Part shown: in pieces, positions 22,700-34,407 of the stretch
Layout of the letters: each line of letters starts with the position of its first letter
Position numbering within the stretch: position 1 is the stretch's first letter
DNA from: Trichostrongylus colubriformis
Taxonomy: Eukaryota; Nematoda; Chromadorea; Rhabditida; Trichostrongylidae
Reading direction: 5' to 3'
Assembly (NCBI GenBank): GCA_963978905.1
Contig: OZ022259.1
Location: 11,718,001 to 11,782,000, forward strand
DNA: 64,000 nucleotides
Notes under the pieces: model-generated
What the model saw: the letters and a program-made list of their open reading frames with translations, nothing else
Database searches by the model: none
Told to the model about the DNA's origin: nothing
Translations under genes and position numbers: made by a program

Positions 22700-23140
22700 C
22701 CGATGAAGACATTCCGCTTGTCACGAAATTTACAGCTCGCGTCGCAGCGATGACGGGGATCTGAATCCTACAAATGATGTCGGGGCGGCACGGCGACTCT
22801 GCTGGTCGGTGACTGGGACCCATAATCTTAACGGCGTCCAAAAAGCAAGGGCTATCAAATTCGTTGCACTCTTCGGGCAGACATTGCAACGTTGACATAA
22901 TAGAAGCCATCAAGGGATGAAAACATCCACAGACATCCACTGAGAATGATCCAAAGTAATGACAGCGGATAGGGACCGATGAGGTGTCAGAAAGCGAGTG
23001 TTACCAAATGTAATGCATTTTTGAATTGGCGATGGGGCGTTGACACCCAGGGATGTCATGTGCAGTGAGAAAGGGACACAAACGGTAAATGATGCATAAT
23101 GGTAACAGTTGACAGGGGCTGTGTCGTGACTTCCGTCCGA
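22700..23140 (+). repeat. Single-arm copy of the 51.2-52.7 kb foldback family
   Basis: AAATTTACAGCTCGCGTCGC, GGGATCTGAATCC, AATGATCCAAAGTAATGAC and GGGACCGATGAGGTGTCAG match, with divergence, the arm of the 51.2 kb foldback. Minus-strand open frames across it are therefore not treated as genes. Confidence 0.6.
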
Positions 23141-23149
23141 CTCATCGTA

Positions 23150-24550
23150 GATCGCGGGAAAAACGCCTTTATAAGGCGCTGCAGTCCGTCAGTCTATGTC
23201 TTCCGTCAGTTGCGGTCCACGCGTGTGCTCTGATCCAGTGGTCCATGGTCGCCGCCCTCAACGACCAGTCCCGCCATCGTCCTAGTACGACTGTGCTGTC
23301 ATCCCATGTAACCGACGCCGAAGAAGAACCTGCATATGGACGAAGGCAGCTGGGGAACGGAAACCCGCCAGACCTCCCGTAACAGTGAGCGACTGGGTCC
23401 GACCCGTGAGTTCGTAGGATATGCTTGATGTGTTATTTGTGTTCATTGCATCATTGCTATTTTTGCATCGTTGCCCTTGGATCTCAGTACGTAGCACATG
23501 AAAGCTGATTAATCTAAACTGGTGTTAATATAACATAAGGTGTCTATGCCGGAATATCTGAAAGCTAAATTGCTACCGTCCCTGTATTGATCGGTCGGTT
23601 CACTTGTAGTAGGCTCAATGTAGTAGTGGTCATGAGCGTAGGTGTACTACGGTGTTAATGCAGGGAAAGTCCTCCACAGGAGGACCGGCGCTTAGTTTGT
23701 ATCTCGTCGTAGGGGCAGCTAGGGCCTCCAAGCCACCCGCGTAGGCAGAGCGAGAGAGCGAGCGCAGCGTAAGTCCCCGTAGACACCCTCGCGCCGACAT
23801 TCACGCTACCCCCGCCGGTCTCCCCGATGCACAGCCCTGTGAGGTATGTGATATTACGGGGCACAAGCGTCTGTGCCGGCACGACAGGCTGCAGCGATAA
23901 CATCGTCAGGGGCAAGTGTATTAAATTCCGTGCTTCCACGGCTCTTCATTAGCTATTATTACTTCTAGTTCAGGTCACCCACTGCCGATGTGCTCGTCTA
24001 AAAGCCAGAGTTACTCTGTCACTTCGAATTTGATGACACTTGCTCTCTTAGGCTCCTTATCGGCCCTTTTGATGTCTCCTTCCCATGAATGTGTGACACA
24101 TTTGGTTACAATTCCCTGTAACATTTCCTATCAACGAGCAACTGTCATCAGACCGTCACCCTCCATCCTCGTCCCGCACCATTCCCGAAATGAAATGTGA
24201 AATTCAGGATTCCTCATTTGCTAATGATACGCACAATGCAGAGTGTCTGGGATGGCACAATGCAGAGTGTCTGGGATAAACCCTCCAAGTAAAAAAAGTG
24301 GCCAGTGTGGATACGCAGTCGCCCATCAACGCCAAATTCCAGCTAGAAGACTCAGAAAATTGCTTTCATTTGTCGTCAGAATGCCGCTTTTCCTATTCTG
24401 CAAAATGATATAGCCACTTCATGTTTTCGCGTCGCTTTCAGCCTCCACTTGCTAAAGGAGCTGTGTTGTTGTAGCACCTTTCTTTCGAATTAACGGCAAA
24501 GGCGAAACTACAAGATTGTGAGCTAAAAAATTAATTTACCAAATATGTAC
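23150..24550. other. Gene-poor stretch
   Basis: GC-rich 23650-23930 carries an open minus frame with no recognisable domain or splice support. A 25-bp direct duplication (GCACAATGCAGAGTGTCTGG, twice) sits at 24233-24278. Nothing else assigned. Confidence 0.4.
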
Positions 24551-24559
24551 TTGGATGTG

Positions 24560-25330
24560 TACACGTCAGAAAAATTGCGGAAAAATTGCCACGGTCACTG
24601 GATGATGCTCGACGACAATATCCTTGCTGGGGCTTGATATATCAACAAAAGCTGTTTATTGGGTCCTGAAGAAGAGCAAGAATGTTTCCATACGAGAAAT
24701 AAGGAGAGCACTATCAGAGCCATAGCCTACCGTGAAAACTGAACCGATTTTGCCAAGAGATGGATGAGCGTAGATTGGACCAGGGTGCCTAAGGTGCTAA
24801 AAAAATCGTTTAGCCCTTTCTCATTCTTTTTTTAGGTTGTTTTCTGTTATGAAGAAGCTTAGGTATAGCGACCCGGACTGCTAGTAACACCGTTTCATGA
24901 GGGACAGACCCTCCCCAGAAGAACTTCACAGGAGATGTCATGGTGTGGGGTCAAATGAGCTTTAGAAGTTCTATTCCGAGCTCAAAAAGATGAACCATCA
25001 GATGACCGAATCTTCATGCATCGTACTCCTCTCTCGTCGCGCGGGTCGAAATCCGCACCAAATTCTTTTTTATGTCAGCCAGAGCACTCCATCATAGTAG
25101 AGCCGTCATCGCGTAGATCTTTCGAAATGGACTACAAATGGCCTGTATCTTTGCCGATGGAGAGTGCATGAAGTTTCCAGCTGAGCATGCTGAGTCGAAT
25201 TTATGCCGAAAGGAGCCCTTTCGAATTATTAAGGCTGTTTCAACAGGGTATGATAGAAGCATGACACTAGGTGGACGGAAGACATTCTGAGAAACTTTAT
25301 GTGGGCTTGGATAATCGTAATTTCTCAGTT
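24560..25330 (+). pseudogene. Decayed Tc1/Tc3-like transposase
   Basis: Plus-strand fragments in Tc1-family order: a helix-turn-helix piece (LDISTKAVYWVLKKSKNVSI), a segment ending WTRVPKVL, a DPDC…HRF piece, then VMVWGQMS, the signature 'VMVWGa.S' motif before the second catalytic region, then KMNHQM and a remnant of HHSRAVIA…FRNGLQM. Frameshifts and stops separate all of them. The catalytic acidic residues cannot be placed with confidence, and no terminal repeats were identified. Confidence 0.65.
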
Positions 25331-25624
25331 GGTCAAAACAATGGAGGCAAAAAAGAGTTTTAACTTCCCATGCAACTTCGAAAGAAAACCTTTGTGAGTC
25401 AATCGAGTTTCTAATGCTGATTCAAATAGGAAAACCAAAATTGCAGAATGGCGTTTTGAAGCGGAGTTGAAAATACAACAGAGCATACATAGCAGAGAAA
25501 TCTATACGTGGCAAGATTCAGGAAGAAGCAGTCGTTGTTTTTCGGCAAGGGCTCCCGACTTCTCTTTCTTGAACGCTTGTCACCTATGCTCCATGACAAT
25601 CCGAAGTTAGGGTCAATATATCTA

Positions 25625-26302
25625 TTAGGTGGGCAACTAAGTAATTGCGGATTTTTAAATACTGCTTTTTCCCTTCAAACTGCTTTCCAGCAATCTCTTC
25701 TGTACATACAAATGTAGTATAATTACACACGCATCTATAGGTATTGTTGTCTTCCATCTCCCGGATAACCCTTTACGGCAAATTAAACATATCAACGGTC
25801 AACCTCATTTTCAATACAAAAATTATAAAAAGATTTTCCTTTGAATGGCGTTAGACAGGGAAAGGAAAAGGTGATAATCCGATGGAGCAAGGTCAGGGCT
25901 ATAAGGTGGATGGGGCAACAATTTTTATCCAAGCTCGAGAATTTTTTGGCGAGTCATTTTTCAATAAGTGGTAAAAAAAATTTTAAATTTTTTTTCAAAA
26001 AATTCTCGAGCATGGATAAAAACTGCTGCCTCATAGTTCTGATCTTTCTCCATCGGATTATCACCTTTCCCATTCCCTGTCTAACGCCATTCAAAGAAAA
26101 AAAAAATAGGAATCGAAAATGAGGTGACTTTTGATATCTTTATTTTGCCGAAACGGGTTATCCGGGAGATGGAAGACAACAATACCTATAGATGCGTGTG
26201 GACTTGTACTACATATATATGTACGGAAAAAATTTTGTGGAAAGCAGTTTTGAGGGAAAAAGCAGTATTTAAAAATTTGCAATTACTTAGTTGCCAACCT
26301 AA
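25625..26302. mobile_element. Palindrome built from two mariner 3' halves
   Basis: Flanked by TA on both sides; the ends TTAGGTGGGCAACTAAGTAA and its near-complement are mariner-type. The left arm, read on the minus strand, encodes a mariner catalytic C-terminus (MTRQKILELG, LPHPPYSPDLAPSDYH, LSNAIQRKIF). The right arm encodes a decayed copy of the same segment on the plus strand. The arms meet near 25970-25985 with AT-rich sequence between them. Each arm thus carries only the region from the last part of the transposase to one end of the element, and nothing from the N-terminal half. Confidence 0.85.
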
Positions 26303-26520
26303 TAACTGGCCGAAATGTCGTCTCCCGGGGTAAGCTGGTCCTCCGAACATCTATATCACATTCGTCTTGCGAAATGACATCTGGCTTAAACGCTACAGTC
26401 ACTAAGATCCAAGCATGCTGGATTACCAAACGCGGCGAATAGCGGTAGTCGGAGGTAATCAGATATAAGATGTTTGTGTGATGTTGATGTGTGTGCCACA
26501 TGTTGATATTGGGTGTATGT

Positions 26521-27230
26521 GGAATAAATGGCCAAAACATAACTGGCCATAACTTCGCGCAGACACAACTTTATTGCCGAAATAAAAACAATTCGAATCT
26601 ACAATTTTGCCAATGATCTGTTAAAGAAAATATACCATCATGATAAAATTCTGAATTGCGAGAATTAATAAAGTCAACAATGGCATTTTCAACATGCATC
26701 GTATAGGCGAACTCCTTCTGACGCAGGTTTGCATAGAGAACCCGGAAAAAAGTGTAATCCGTTGGATGGTCTAGGAAATAAGGGGGTGAGGGAGAGTCTC
26801 GATGCCTAACTGCATCAGTTTTTGCCGGGTCCGCAAAACAACGCAAAACCTCACACTTCGCAAGTCACCCGGCAAAAACTGATGCAGTTAGGCATCGAGA
26901 CTCTCCCTTACCCCCCCCCCCCTATTCCCCAGACCTATCCCCAACGGATTAGCTTTTTTCGGGTTCTCGATGCAAACCTGCGTCAGAAGCAGTTCGCCGA
27001 TACTTGCAGGTTGTAAATGGCATTGTTGACTTTTTTAATTCTCGCAATCCAGATTTTTATCATATGGCATATTTCCTTTACCAGATCGTTGGCAAAGTTG
27101 TGTAGATTCGAATGGTTTTCATATTGTGTTAATTCGAATGGTTTTTATATCGACAAATAAAGTTGTGTCGAACGAAGTTATGGCGTTTTGAAGAAAGTGG
27201 TCTGTTTTGGCCATTTATTCTGCAAAAAGT
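26521..27230. mobile_element. Second palindrome of mariner 3' halves
   Basis: The outer sequences GAATAAATGGCCAAAACA and TGTTTTGGCCATTTATTC are complementary. The left arm on the minus strand reads TDYTFFRVLYANLRQKEFAY and then VENAIVDFINSRNSEFYHDG and FSLTDHWQNC. The right arm on the plus strand reads VTRQKLMQLGIETLPYPP, FFRVLDANLRQKQFADT and a decayed tail. These are the catalytic C-terminus of a mariner different from the one at 25.6 kb. The centre is near 26845, where CAGTTTTTGCCGGGT faces its complement. Confidence 0.85.
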
Positions 27231-27457
27231 AAAACCTACATACTCACGTTAGGTACTAATACAAAGAAACGTCAAATTTTGAAATTGACGCATTCTTCGA
27301 AGCTGTACCACAAAATGCAGAACCTTCCGCGTTGACGTGGAGCAAACACACCATCTCTCACCTGTAAAGCGAAAGCACTACCACTGATCCATGCTACTGT
27401 TTCTGTGCCTAGGGAGAGCTCTCTTGACGAAACACTGCCCCCCGATGAGTCATCGTT

Positions 27458-27855
27458 AGGCCGCTTTCATACTTTGCGCACCGACGCCGTCAATTTGACG
27501 CCGTCACCGCCGATGACGGAGTCAAGCTCACGCAACCATTTTCCCGCCGCTGGCGACGGCGTCCATAGATAATGCGTAACGTTTGCAAAATTCTTGATCC
27601 ATTCACACTACAGTATGGTGATCGTGGCCGCTTCGTGTATTGGCACAGCGCCAATATTCAAAGCGGCCACAATCACCATACTGTAGTGTGATTGGTCAGG
27701 ATTTTTTGCAAACGCTGCGCAGTATCTAAGGACGACGTCGTCGGCGGTGGGCAAATGGTTGCGTGAGCTTGACGCCGCCACCGGTGGTGACGGCGTCAAA
27801 TTGAAGCCGTTGCCGCCGGTGACGGCGTCGGTACGCAAAGTATGAAAGGGGCCTT
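27458..27855. mobile_element. MITE with GGCGACGGCGTC-rich arms
   Basis: The ends AGGCCGCTTTCATACTTTG and CAAAGTATGAAAGGGGCCT are inverted repeats. The arms carry several GACGGCGTC / GACGCCGTC units, and the centre has the inverted pair CACTACAGTATGGTGATCGT. One similar end, GCAAAGTATGAACGCGGTCT, is seen at 3015-3035. Non-coding. Confidence 0.8.
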
Positions 27856-28079
27856 GAACGAACTTTGACCACTCGTATCTTGCTTCAGAGCTCCATTCCG
27901 CAATTTCGATTTTCATATTTATAATCAACAATCGAGATTCTGAGTATTGTTCTGTCCCAAAGCCTCGTGACAGTCTTAATGTGAGAGAAAAACAATGTGA
28001 GGCTCCAAAATTCATTTCTAAGGACTCGAAAGATTCCACAGAATATTGCGGAAGAAATTTGAGCCTATCGGCGAGCTTA

Positions 28080-28985
28080 CGGCCCTAAGCGCCTTTTTCA
28101 AGCTTGAAATAAAGCAATTATTCCATATGTTGACACTTTTTGAAAAGAGAAAAAGGATATGTATTTGACCGACTCACTGCTGCCGCGTACCCTATCCTTA
28201 CCCGCTTGATGTAAGTGGAGCAGAGATTGCTGACACACCCTGATCTAACCATGAAACATTGTGGGCGTGCTATACTATGGTGGTGTATGATATCACATTC
28301 CACAGTGCACGTCATTGCAGTCATGTGATTAGCGTTTTGGGGATAGTGTTTTTATTTCTAGTGCCTCCAATATTTTTCTTTCCATTGCGTTTCCAGTGGA
28401 GTGGTGCAGCACTTTCACAATATAATTGGGAGGTCCTTCGTGGGCATGTTTTTGGGTTCTGTGCCTGGAGAAAATATCGCTTGTATATGAGAAGGGATTC
28501 TACAAGCCCCTGCGATGTATGTCAAGTCGTTTAGGAAGAGGCCTTTTTCTTGTTTCCCCAACGTATTTTCGCCCACATCCTTGACATGTTACCAGGTAAA
28601 ACGGACCCTTGGAATTGGCACATTTCATCGCCACTGCAATAGCCGCACCCATCCCTACCGCATTTATCCTCGTGCGGCCAGAATAGGTAAGTAACCGCTT
28701 TAGATTTAGAGGTGGTTCGAATTTAAGATTGGAGGGAGCGAGCAATTCTTGAACACACGGTTGACCTCGCTGCTGTATTTCCGTTTACATACTGCATTAT
28801 CCTCATAAGGATGCCGTTTGCCGTGGAATACGGTCCCCTTGCTTGAGCGTTTGTATAGTTGTATCCGTCGTTCCATTGTTGAATCCGCTCCACCTCTTAT
28901 TCCACCATCTACTCTCTCCTTGTTTCCCATAAAGCTGTGGGCAACGCTGGCCTTCATGTGGGGGGTGGCAACTTCTCGCATTCAT
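28080..28985 (-). pseudogene. Penelope-like element, GIY-YIG part (left of inverted pair)
   Basis: The minus strand reads VNRVFKNCSLPPILN, then after a frame change CANSKGPFYLVTCQGCGRKY leading into VGETRKRPL, a GIY-YIG nuclease core of Penelope type. One in-frame TAG (after HRRGL) is followed in the same frame by SRHRTQKHAHEGPPNYIVKV and then MERKILEALEIK to a stop near 28345. The 3' tail runs to about 28080. It is close to its neighbour at 28985-29490 and opposes it. Confidence 0.85.
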
Positions 28986-29490
28986 GGTGGGTGTATTTCT
29001 GGCGCTGATTAAAACCTCAAATCCCACCTCGCATACAGCGATAGTTTCTCCAGGCGCAGAACCCAAAAACTTGCCCTCAAAGGACCATCCAACTATGTTG
29101 TTGAAGTGCTGCACCGCTCCATTGGAAACATAGTGGAAAGAAAAATACTGGACGCACTACAACTGAAAAGACTATCCTCAGAAATAAATAGCAAAGACGA
29201 GCTAGGTGACTCTTCCCAGTAAATCAGATGACTGAAGTGATGTGCACTGTGGAATGAATGTGATATCATACACCACTATAGTCATGGGACGTCCACGCTA
29301 TTTAAGGGTTAGATCAGGGTGGGTCAACTATCTCTGCTGCACTCCAATCAAGGGATAGGGTATGCGGCAGCAGTCGGGTACATATCTGCTGGCTCTTTCT
29401 AAAAAGTGTCAATTTATAAAGTAAAATAAATCCTTCATTCCAGGCTTGAAGAGGCGCTAAGCGTCGAAAGCTTGCATTAGGCTCAAATTT
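28985..29490 (+). pseudogene. Penelope-like element 3' end (right of inverted pair)
   Basis: The plus strand reads SFSRRRTQKLALKGPSNYVV and then VERKILDALQLKRLSSEI to a TAA near 29221, the same C-terminus as the minus-strand copy at 28345-28530. The 3' tail (ATCATACACCACTATAG, GGTTAGATCAGGGTG, CTTGAAGAGGCGCTAAGCG) is shared with that copy in opposite orientation. The two elements diverge outward from about 28985. Confidence 0.85.
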
Positions 29491-29658
29491 CTATCGCACT
29501 ATTTTGTGGAATCATTTGAGTCTTTTGAAATAAATTTGGAGCTTCACATTGTTTTTCACACATTTATAATCGCGACTCTATGGATCCACATAGATCCCCT
29601 TCCAAAGTTCCATGGGGAGCTGAAACAAACTCCCTGGTCATAGGGTTTCTCAAAAATA

Positions 29659-30517
29659 TTAGGTTGATTCATAATAAATCGGACAAGTTGACAAATTTTA
29701 ATCTTTGTCGTACAACTTTTTAACGACAACTGGGATTCACTTGAAATATGCACCATCTTTATCGATGACCTTCTGCCACGGGTTAGGCAGGTCATGGTTG
29801 CCCTTGCTCCAGAAGGCTGGGGGCTGGAGCTCGAAGAAGTTGCCGAGTGCCGTCTTGACGTCGTCGCGAGTGCTGAAGTCTTGGCCGTCCAGGCGACGTT
29901 GGCTGTGGGAGAAATGGTGGAAATCTGAAGGGTTCAGGCCTGGGGAGTACGGTGGGTGTGGAAGCACGGTCCAACTGTACGACAGCAGCTCGGCCTTGGT
30001 CGATCTTGCAATGTGCGGTATCGCATTGTCGTGCTGGAAGTGGACATGTGACCGCGGCCGTTGCGAATTTTGGACATTTGCCTCCAATTCTCGTAATTGA
30101 CGAACCTAGACGTCGGCGGATACTGTTGTACCTTCATCGAGCAGCTCCCACTTCTCTACGCCGTGTACGCTCCACCAACCGCGGTTTTCGTCTTCGATGG
30201 AATAGTCGCCTGACGCAATTTATCGAATGTCACAAGTACACTGTACTTTTGGCGGGGGCATGCTCCTTGTGAACTTCTTTCGGACGTCTGCCGATATCCG
30301 CGGGTTCCTGGCCAGACAGCGATAGAAATAGTATGACGTTGCGGATGTGGTCTCTGGACGGCTTGAAATCATGCGGAGGATTAGATCTTTGGAGTGATTA
30401 TTTTGCGGTACCTTGAAGAGGTTTTCATACTCATTCCATTTTCGTTAACTAGTTGCTGAGTTATGATCTCTAGAAACCATCACTACCATTTGTCCGATTT
30501 ATTATGAATCAACCTAA
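29659..30517 (-). mobile_element. Full-length but inactive mariner element
   Basis: An 859-bp element with matching ends (TTAGGTTGATTCATAA and complement) and TA on both sides. The minus-strand transposase keeps W.V.GV.KWELLDEG, FQHDNAIPHIA, HPPYSPGLNPSDFHHF and WQKVIDKDGAYF, the catalytic core of mariner transposases. A stop interrupts it just before VRQLRELE, and the N-terminal DNA-binding half cannot be followed through frameshifts. The C-terminal stop lies about 50 bp inside the left TIR, as usual for the family. Transposition by its own enzyme is not possible. Confidence 0.9.
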
Positions 30518-30519
30518 TA

Positions 30520-30950
30520 TTTTACAAAGAGAGTTTTCAACAATTTATAGATATCATTATGCAGATGACTGTGGAGTAAAACTGTCCCGCCAAAAGTAGG
30601 GAAGTTGTTTGAATTTGTATATTATCGAAAACATCAGAAACGGTAATCCTTCTGCAATAGATACAAATTATTCTCTACCACTTTTAGCTTTGCGGTGTAC
30701 TTCGCGCGTGACACTGCACTTGTGTGGAGCTTTATATGCATAAGATAATGTCAACAGCGGTTCAGCAATGTGTTTCAACAAATATAGCAACATGTAGTTT
30801 ATGGAATTTATCCGTAAATGAGTGGACTCATCTACTGATGCTATCCAATAATGACAGACTTTGAACTCGTATGAGCTTTTGTGCATAGTATCATGAGTGA
30901 CTGTGCTGATCATGACTTGTTAGAAGGACAATGATAATTTTCAAGAACCC
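30520..30950. other. No assignable gene
   Basis: An 81-codon minus-strand open frame (30913-30668) has neither a splice context nor recognisable motifs. Nothing else seen. Confidence 0.35.
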
Positions 30951-30998
30951 CTTATCTCCGCACTAGTCAGCTATCGCACACTGCTGTGCGAATCACAC

Positions 30999-31011
30999 GG
31001 TGAAATTAGGT
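30999..31011. repeat. Target-site duplication, RTE 3' side
   Basis: GGTGAAATTAGGT, identical to 34395-34407, bounds the RTE element at 31012-34394. Confidence 0.9.
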
Positions 31012-34000
31012 CACCTGTATCACCTGTCGTCTCGTCGTTCATCGAGAATCTCGAGCGGGCGCCAGCAACGTCTCCATTCGACCCTGTCGCGAGCCAAAAC
31101 AGTCCAGTGAACGTTTCTGGCTCCAGGGACACATAGCGTCTCGTTCCTGTCGCGCAGAGCTTTCGTGAAGAAGTCTGATCGGCAGTAGTCCAGGTGTTCG
31201 TTTGACGTCCCGAGGGATCCAGTCGGTAACCGCTCTGGTCCAACGGTCATCGCGATATCGCATGCGTGTCCGGCCCATCTAATCTTCGATTCCTCGGCAA
31301 ATACGACGGCCTCCCTGATCTTTGATTGATCTTTGATCGAAGGGAGTTAGGAACTCCGGATTCCCCTCTGTACTCGCGTGTATCGGGATACTCCGAGCAT
31401 CGTCCTTTTGATGGCGCGTTGGATGACGCCGACCGCATGCTCCTCCTGCTTACGTAGAGTCCAAGTCTCTGAGGCGTATGTTAGGGCAGGAAGGACAGCG
31501 GAATCGAAGAGATGGGCGCGGAGCCGAATGTTCTTCGTCTTCTTCACTACTTCCTCGATGGTCTTGAAGGCTCCCCAAGCCGCTCTTTTCCTCCTGCTCA
31601 GCTCTGGTGCTAAGTCGCTCATCATATTGACTTCCCCACCTAGCAAACATAGCTGAAGTATTCGGTGATGTTCGTTCCGCTGAGCGTGAATGGGGCTCCA
31701 GGTACCAATCCGTTTCTCATGAACATCTTGTTCGTCAGGTTCAGCTGCTGACCGATTTTTTCACACTCGCAGTCGAAATCGGCTAGCATCCGTTCCGCTT
31801 GCTGTACTGTCGGTGTTATAAGCACAATGTCGTCAGCGAAGCGGAGGTGATGTGGATGCCGGCCATCCACCTTCACTCCCATTCCTTCCCATTCCAATTG
31901 ACGCTTGACGTTCTCAAGAACGGCGCTGAATAGTTTGGGCGAGATAGTGTCGCCTTTTCGAACCCCGCTCTTTACGGCGATGACGACTTCCTTGTAGAAT
32001 GGCGAGATCCTGGTCGTGAAGTGACTGTAGAGCTGACGAAGTACTCTTATGTATTGGATAGGGACAGCCTGGTTTCCCAGAGCTTTGCTAACCGCTTTTG
32101 TCTCCACGGAGTCGAAGGCTTTCTTCAAATCGATGAATGTGAGACATAACGGCATCTTGTACTCTCGCGACACTTCAATGAGCCTAGTGACCGTGTGGAT
32201 GTGATCAGTTGTACTGCATCCTCTACAAAACCCTACTTGCTTGCATGGCTGTCCTTCGTCTAAAGTTCTGCCGATCCTATAAGATGACACGAGTAAAGAG
32301 CTTGTAGATTACAGACAGTAGGCAGATTGGACAATAATTGCCAATGTCGTGTGGATCTTCCTTCTTATACAGCAACACAGTCCTGCTGGTTTTCACGAGG
32401 TGGGTACCTTGCATTTCAACAGGTAGCGTGTGAAGAGTCGGGCCAGTGCTTTGACGATAACTTGCGGGAGATTCTTCAGATGTTCCGGTCTGATCCCTGT
32501 CGAGGCCGAGTGCTGTACCATTCTTCACCGACGAAATGGCGTGTCGGACTACGCAAGGGAGATTTGATAGAACGACATATCCATCCTGCTTCAGATTGAT
32601 CCTAGGCAGTTGGACATGGCTATCGAAGAGATCCGAGTAGAAGTCGTTGATGACCTCATTGCCTTTCGGGAAGCAGTAACTGTACCGTCCGGACGCCGGA
32701 GACCAATCATTTTGGTGTTATGACTGGCGAAATTTCAGCGGACATTGCGGATGCTCCTCCCAGCCATTGCAGCTTCAGCCACCACTGCTGTTGTTTACTC
32801 CTTGAGATCTTCTCTTATCGCCTCTCTGCACTGCTTCGCAAGTTCGGACGTCAGTTGGTAATAGCCTGCGGCTCGTGCGGCTCCACGTTGGCGTATCAAC
32901 TCGAAAGTTTCTGAAGGGAGACGCCTCTTGGTGACTTTCAAACTCTCTGCCTTCGTGGCTTTATTGTGAAGATGCTCAAGATTGTACTCGTCGTCGATGT
33001 TTTCGATAACGGAATCCTCCCATACACCTGCGAGAAAAACGAAGTGTTCCCAATTTGACTGTTTTGGGTCTTCACTCCTTGAACTTCGCGGCTCTCTCTC
33101 CACTTATCGGAAAGAGGAATTTTGCGCGAATGAGTCGATGGCCTTATCCCGTATAGAACTTCAAAGCAACAGCGACGTTGGTCGGGCAAAACCTTCGATT
33201 GAAGATGACGTGATCGATCCCATTATGGAATTGTCCACCGGGTGACTTCCGAGTTTATCGCAGATTAGAGAGCTCATGGAACTGTGAGTTCCATGGATGG
33301 AGTTGATCGACATAATAAACTTGACAGCCTTTTACCCTGCTCATTCATTCCGTTCCGTGAGTCCCGATGTGAAGCTTACTTCTGGGGCGATATTGGCGTT
33401 AAAGTCGCCGACAATGACCCTGAAGAAGGTGTGGTCTTCCTTATAGAACCTCCCCAATTCCACATAAAATGCTTTGAGGTCGTCCTTGTCGTAGCTTGAT
33501 GTTGGTGCGAAATGGTCATAGCCGGGATTGAAGCGCATCTTTTCAATCGCAGACCTCCGATTCGGGTTGTCATATTTTCGTACGAATCGATGTTCATGGC
33601 CAAGCGCGTGTTGACGAGAACGCCCCCCACCGCCAGCGCCTCTCCCGTCGCACGTTCCAAGGAACAGTTCTTCACCAGTCTACGCGTGTAGCGGGCGATG
33701 CCTTCTCGTCTCGGTCAGTCCGATGACGTCGTACTTGATCTTCTTGGTTTGCATTATCATTATTATCTTCGATACTCGCTTCCGATGTAAGGCTTCGTGC
33801 GTTAAAAGTACAAATCGCCAACATACTCCTGCTCGCTTTGGGCAGCCCTGAGATTGTAGCAGTTTCTCCCAAGCGGTACAACCCAACGCTGCCGTATTGG
33901 GGGCTCCCTCGGGTTCAGGGGAATAAAGGTCATCTTTATTGCTCTGTTTGGCTAGATGGAGACCGAGTAGCTTGCCAGACTCTGTCGTGGGGGCTGGGTA

Positions 34001-34394
34001 CACGCCGGGTATAGCCAGGCTGTCCCTGGACGTGGGGTTTATTCGTTGTAGGCGACCGCGGACCGCCTCCCATGTTTCATCACCCAGTCGTTAGAATGCA
34101 AGCTTTTGGCTGGACCGAATGCAGGATACCAACTGCACCATACAGAACGCTCCCGCACGTATGCAAGAAACGTTGCATGGATACAGAGGGTATGAATCAG
34201 CCTAGCACAGCAGAATCAGGGAGTCCATCACCTATATCAACCTGCGTCTCAGGGCAGGTACATAGTGGCTTTTGGTCCGCGATTAGCCCCCTATCCGCCA
34301 CCTGGGTCGCGCCACGTAGCCTTGTCACCTAGCGGCTCGAGATCCTTCAGCGAGAGAATCCCCTCGGTGAAGGAGATCCGTGGTATTAAGTAAT
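31012..34394 (-). mobile_element. Near-complete RTE-type LINE (copy C)
   Basis: A 3.38-kb non-LTR retrotransposon on the minus strand, bounded by a perfect 13-bp duplication. After a leader of about 0.5 kb it encodes an AP-type endonuclease (CTFNARSL near 33830, GLTETRR near 33715, VGDFNANI near 33395), a linker, then reverse transcriptase (TFIDLKKAFDSVE near 32120; RFADDIVLI near 31830), then the C-terminal region ([25 protein letters not shown]) ending near 31030. The 3' tail is the short repeat CAGGTGATACAGGTGA. One open stretch of 216 codons covers most of the RT palm; elsewhere frameshifts are frequent, so it is dead. It is the reference copy for the other RTE pieces here. Confidence 0.95.
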
Positions 34395-34407
34395 GGTGAA
34401 ATTAGGT
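34395..34407. repeat. Target-site duplication, RTE 5' side
   Basis: GGTGAAATTAGGT, second copy of the 13-bp duplication. Removing one copy plus the element restores a sequence collinear with 46105-46150. Confidence 0.9.

Noticed and set aside
22653..22940. Cysteine-rich minus-strand open frame with a GTGAGC donor
   Set aside because: It overlaps a diverged arm of the 51.2 kb foldback family.
23655..23939. 94-codon GC-rich minus-strand frame
   Set aside because: No domain, no splice context; GC-rich sequence readily gives long chance frames.
28803..29114. Minus-strand 103-codon frame spanning the junction of the Penelope-like pair
   Set aside because: It crosses the boundary between two opposed elements and is partly antisense to the right one.
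30668..30913. 81-codon minus-strand frame
   Set aside because: No splice signals, no motifs and no homologous copy in the window.
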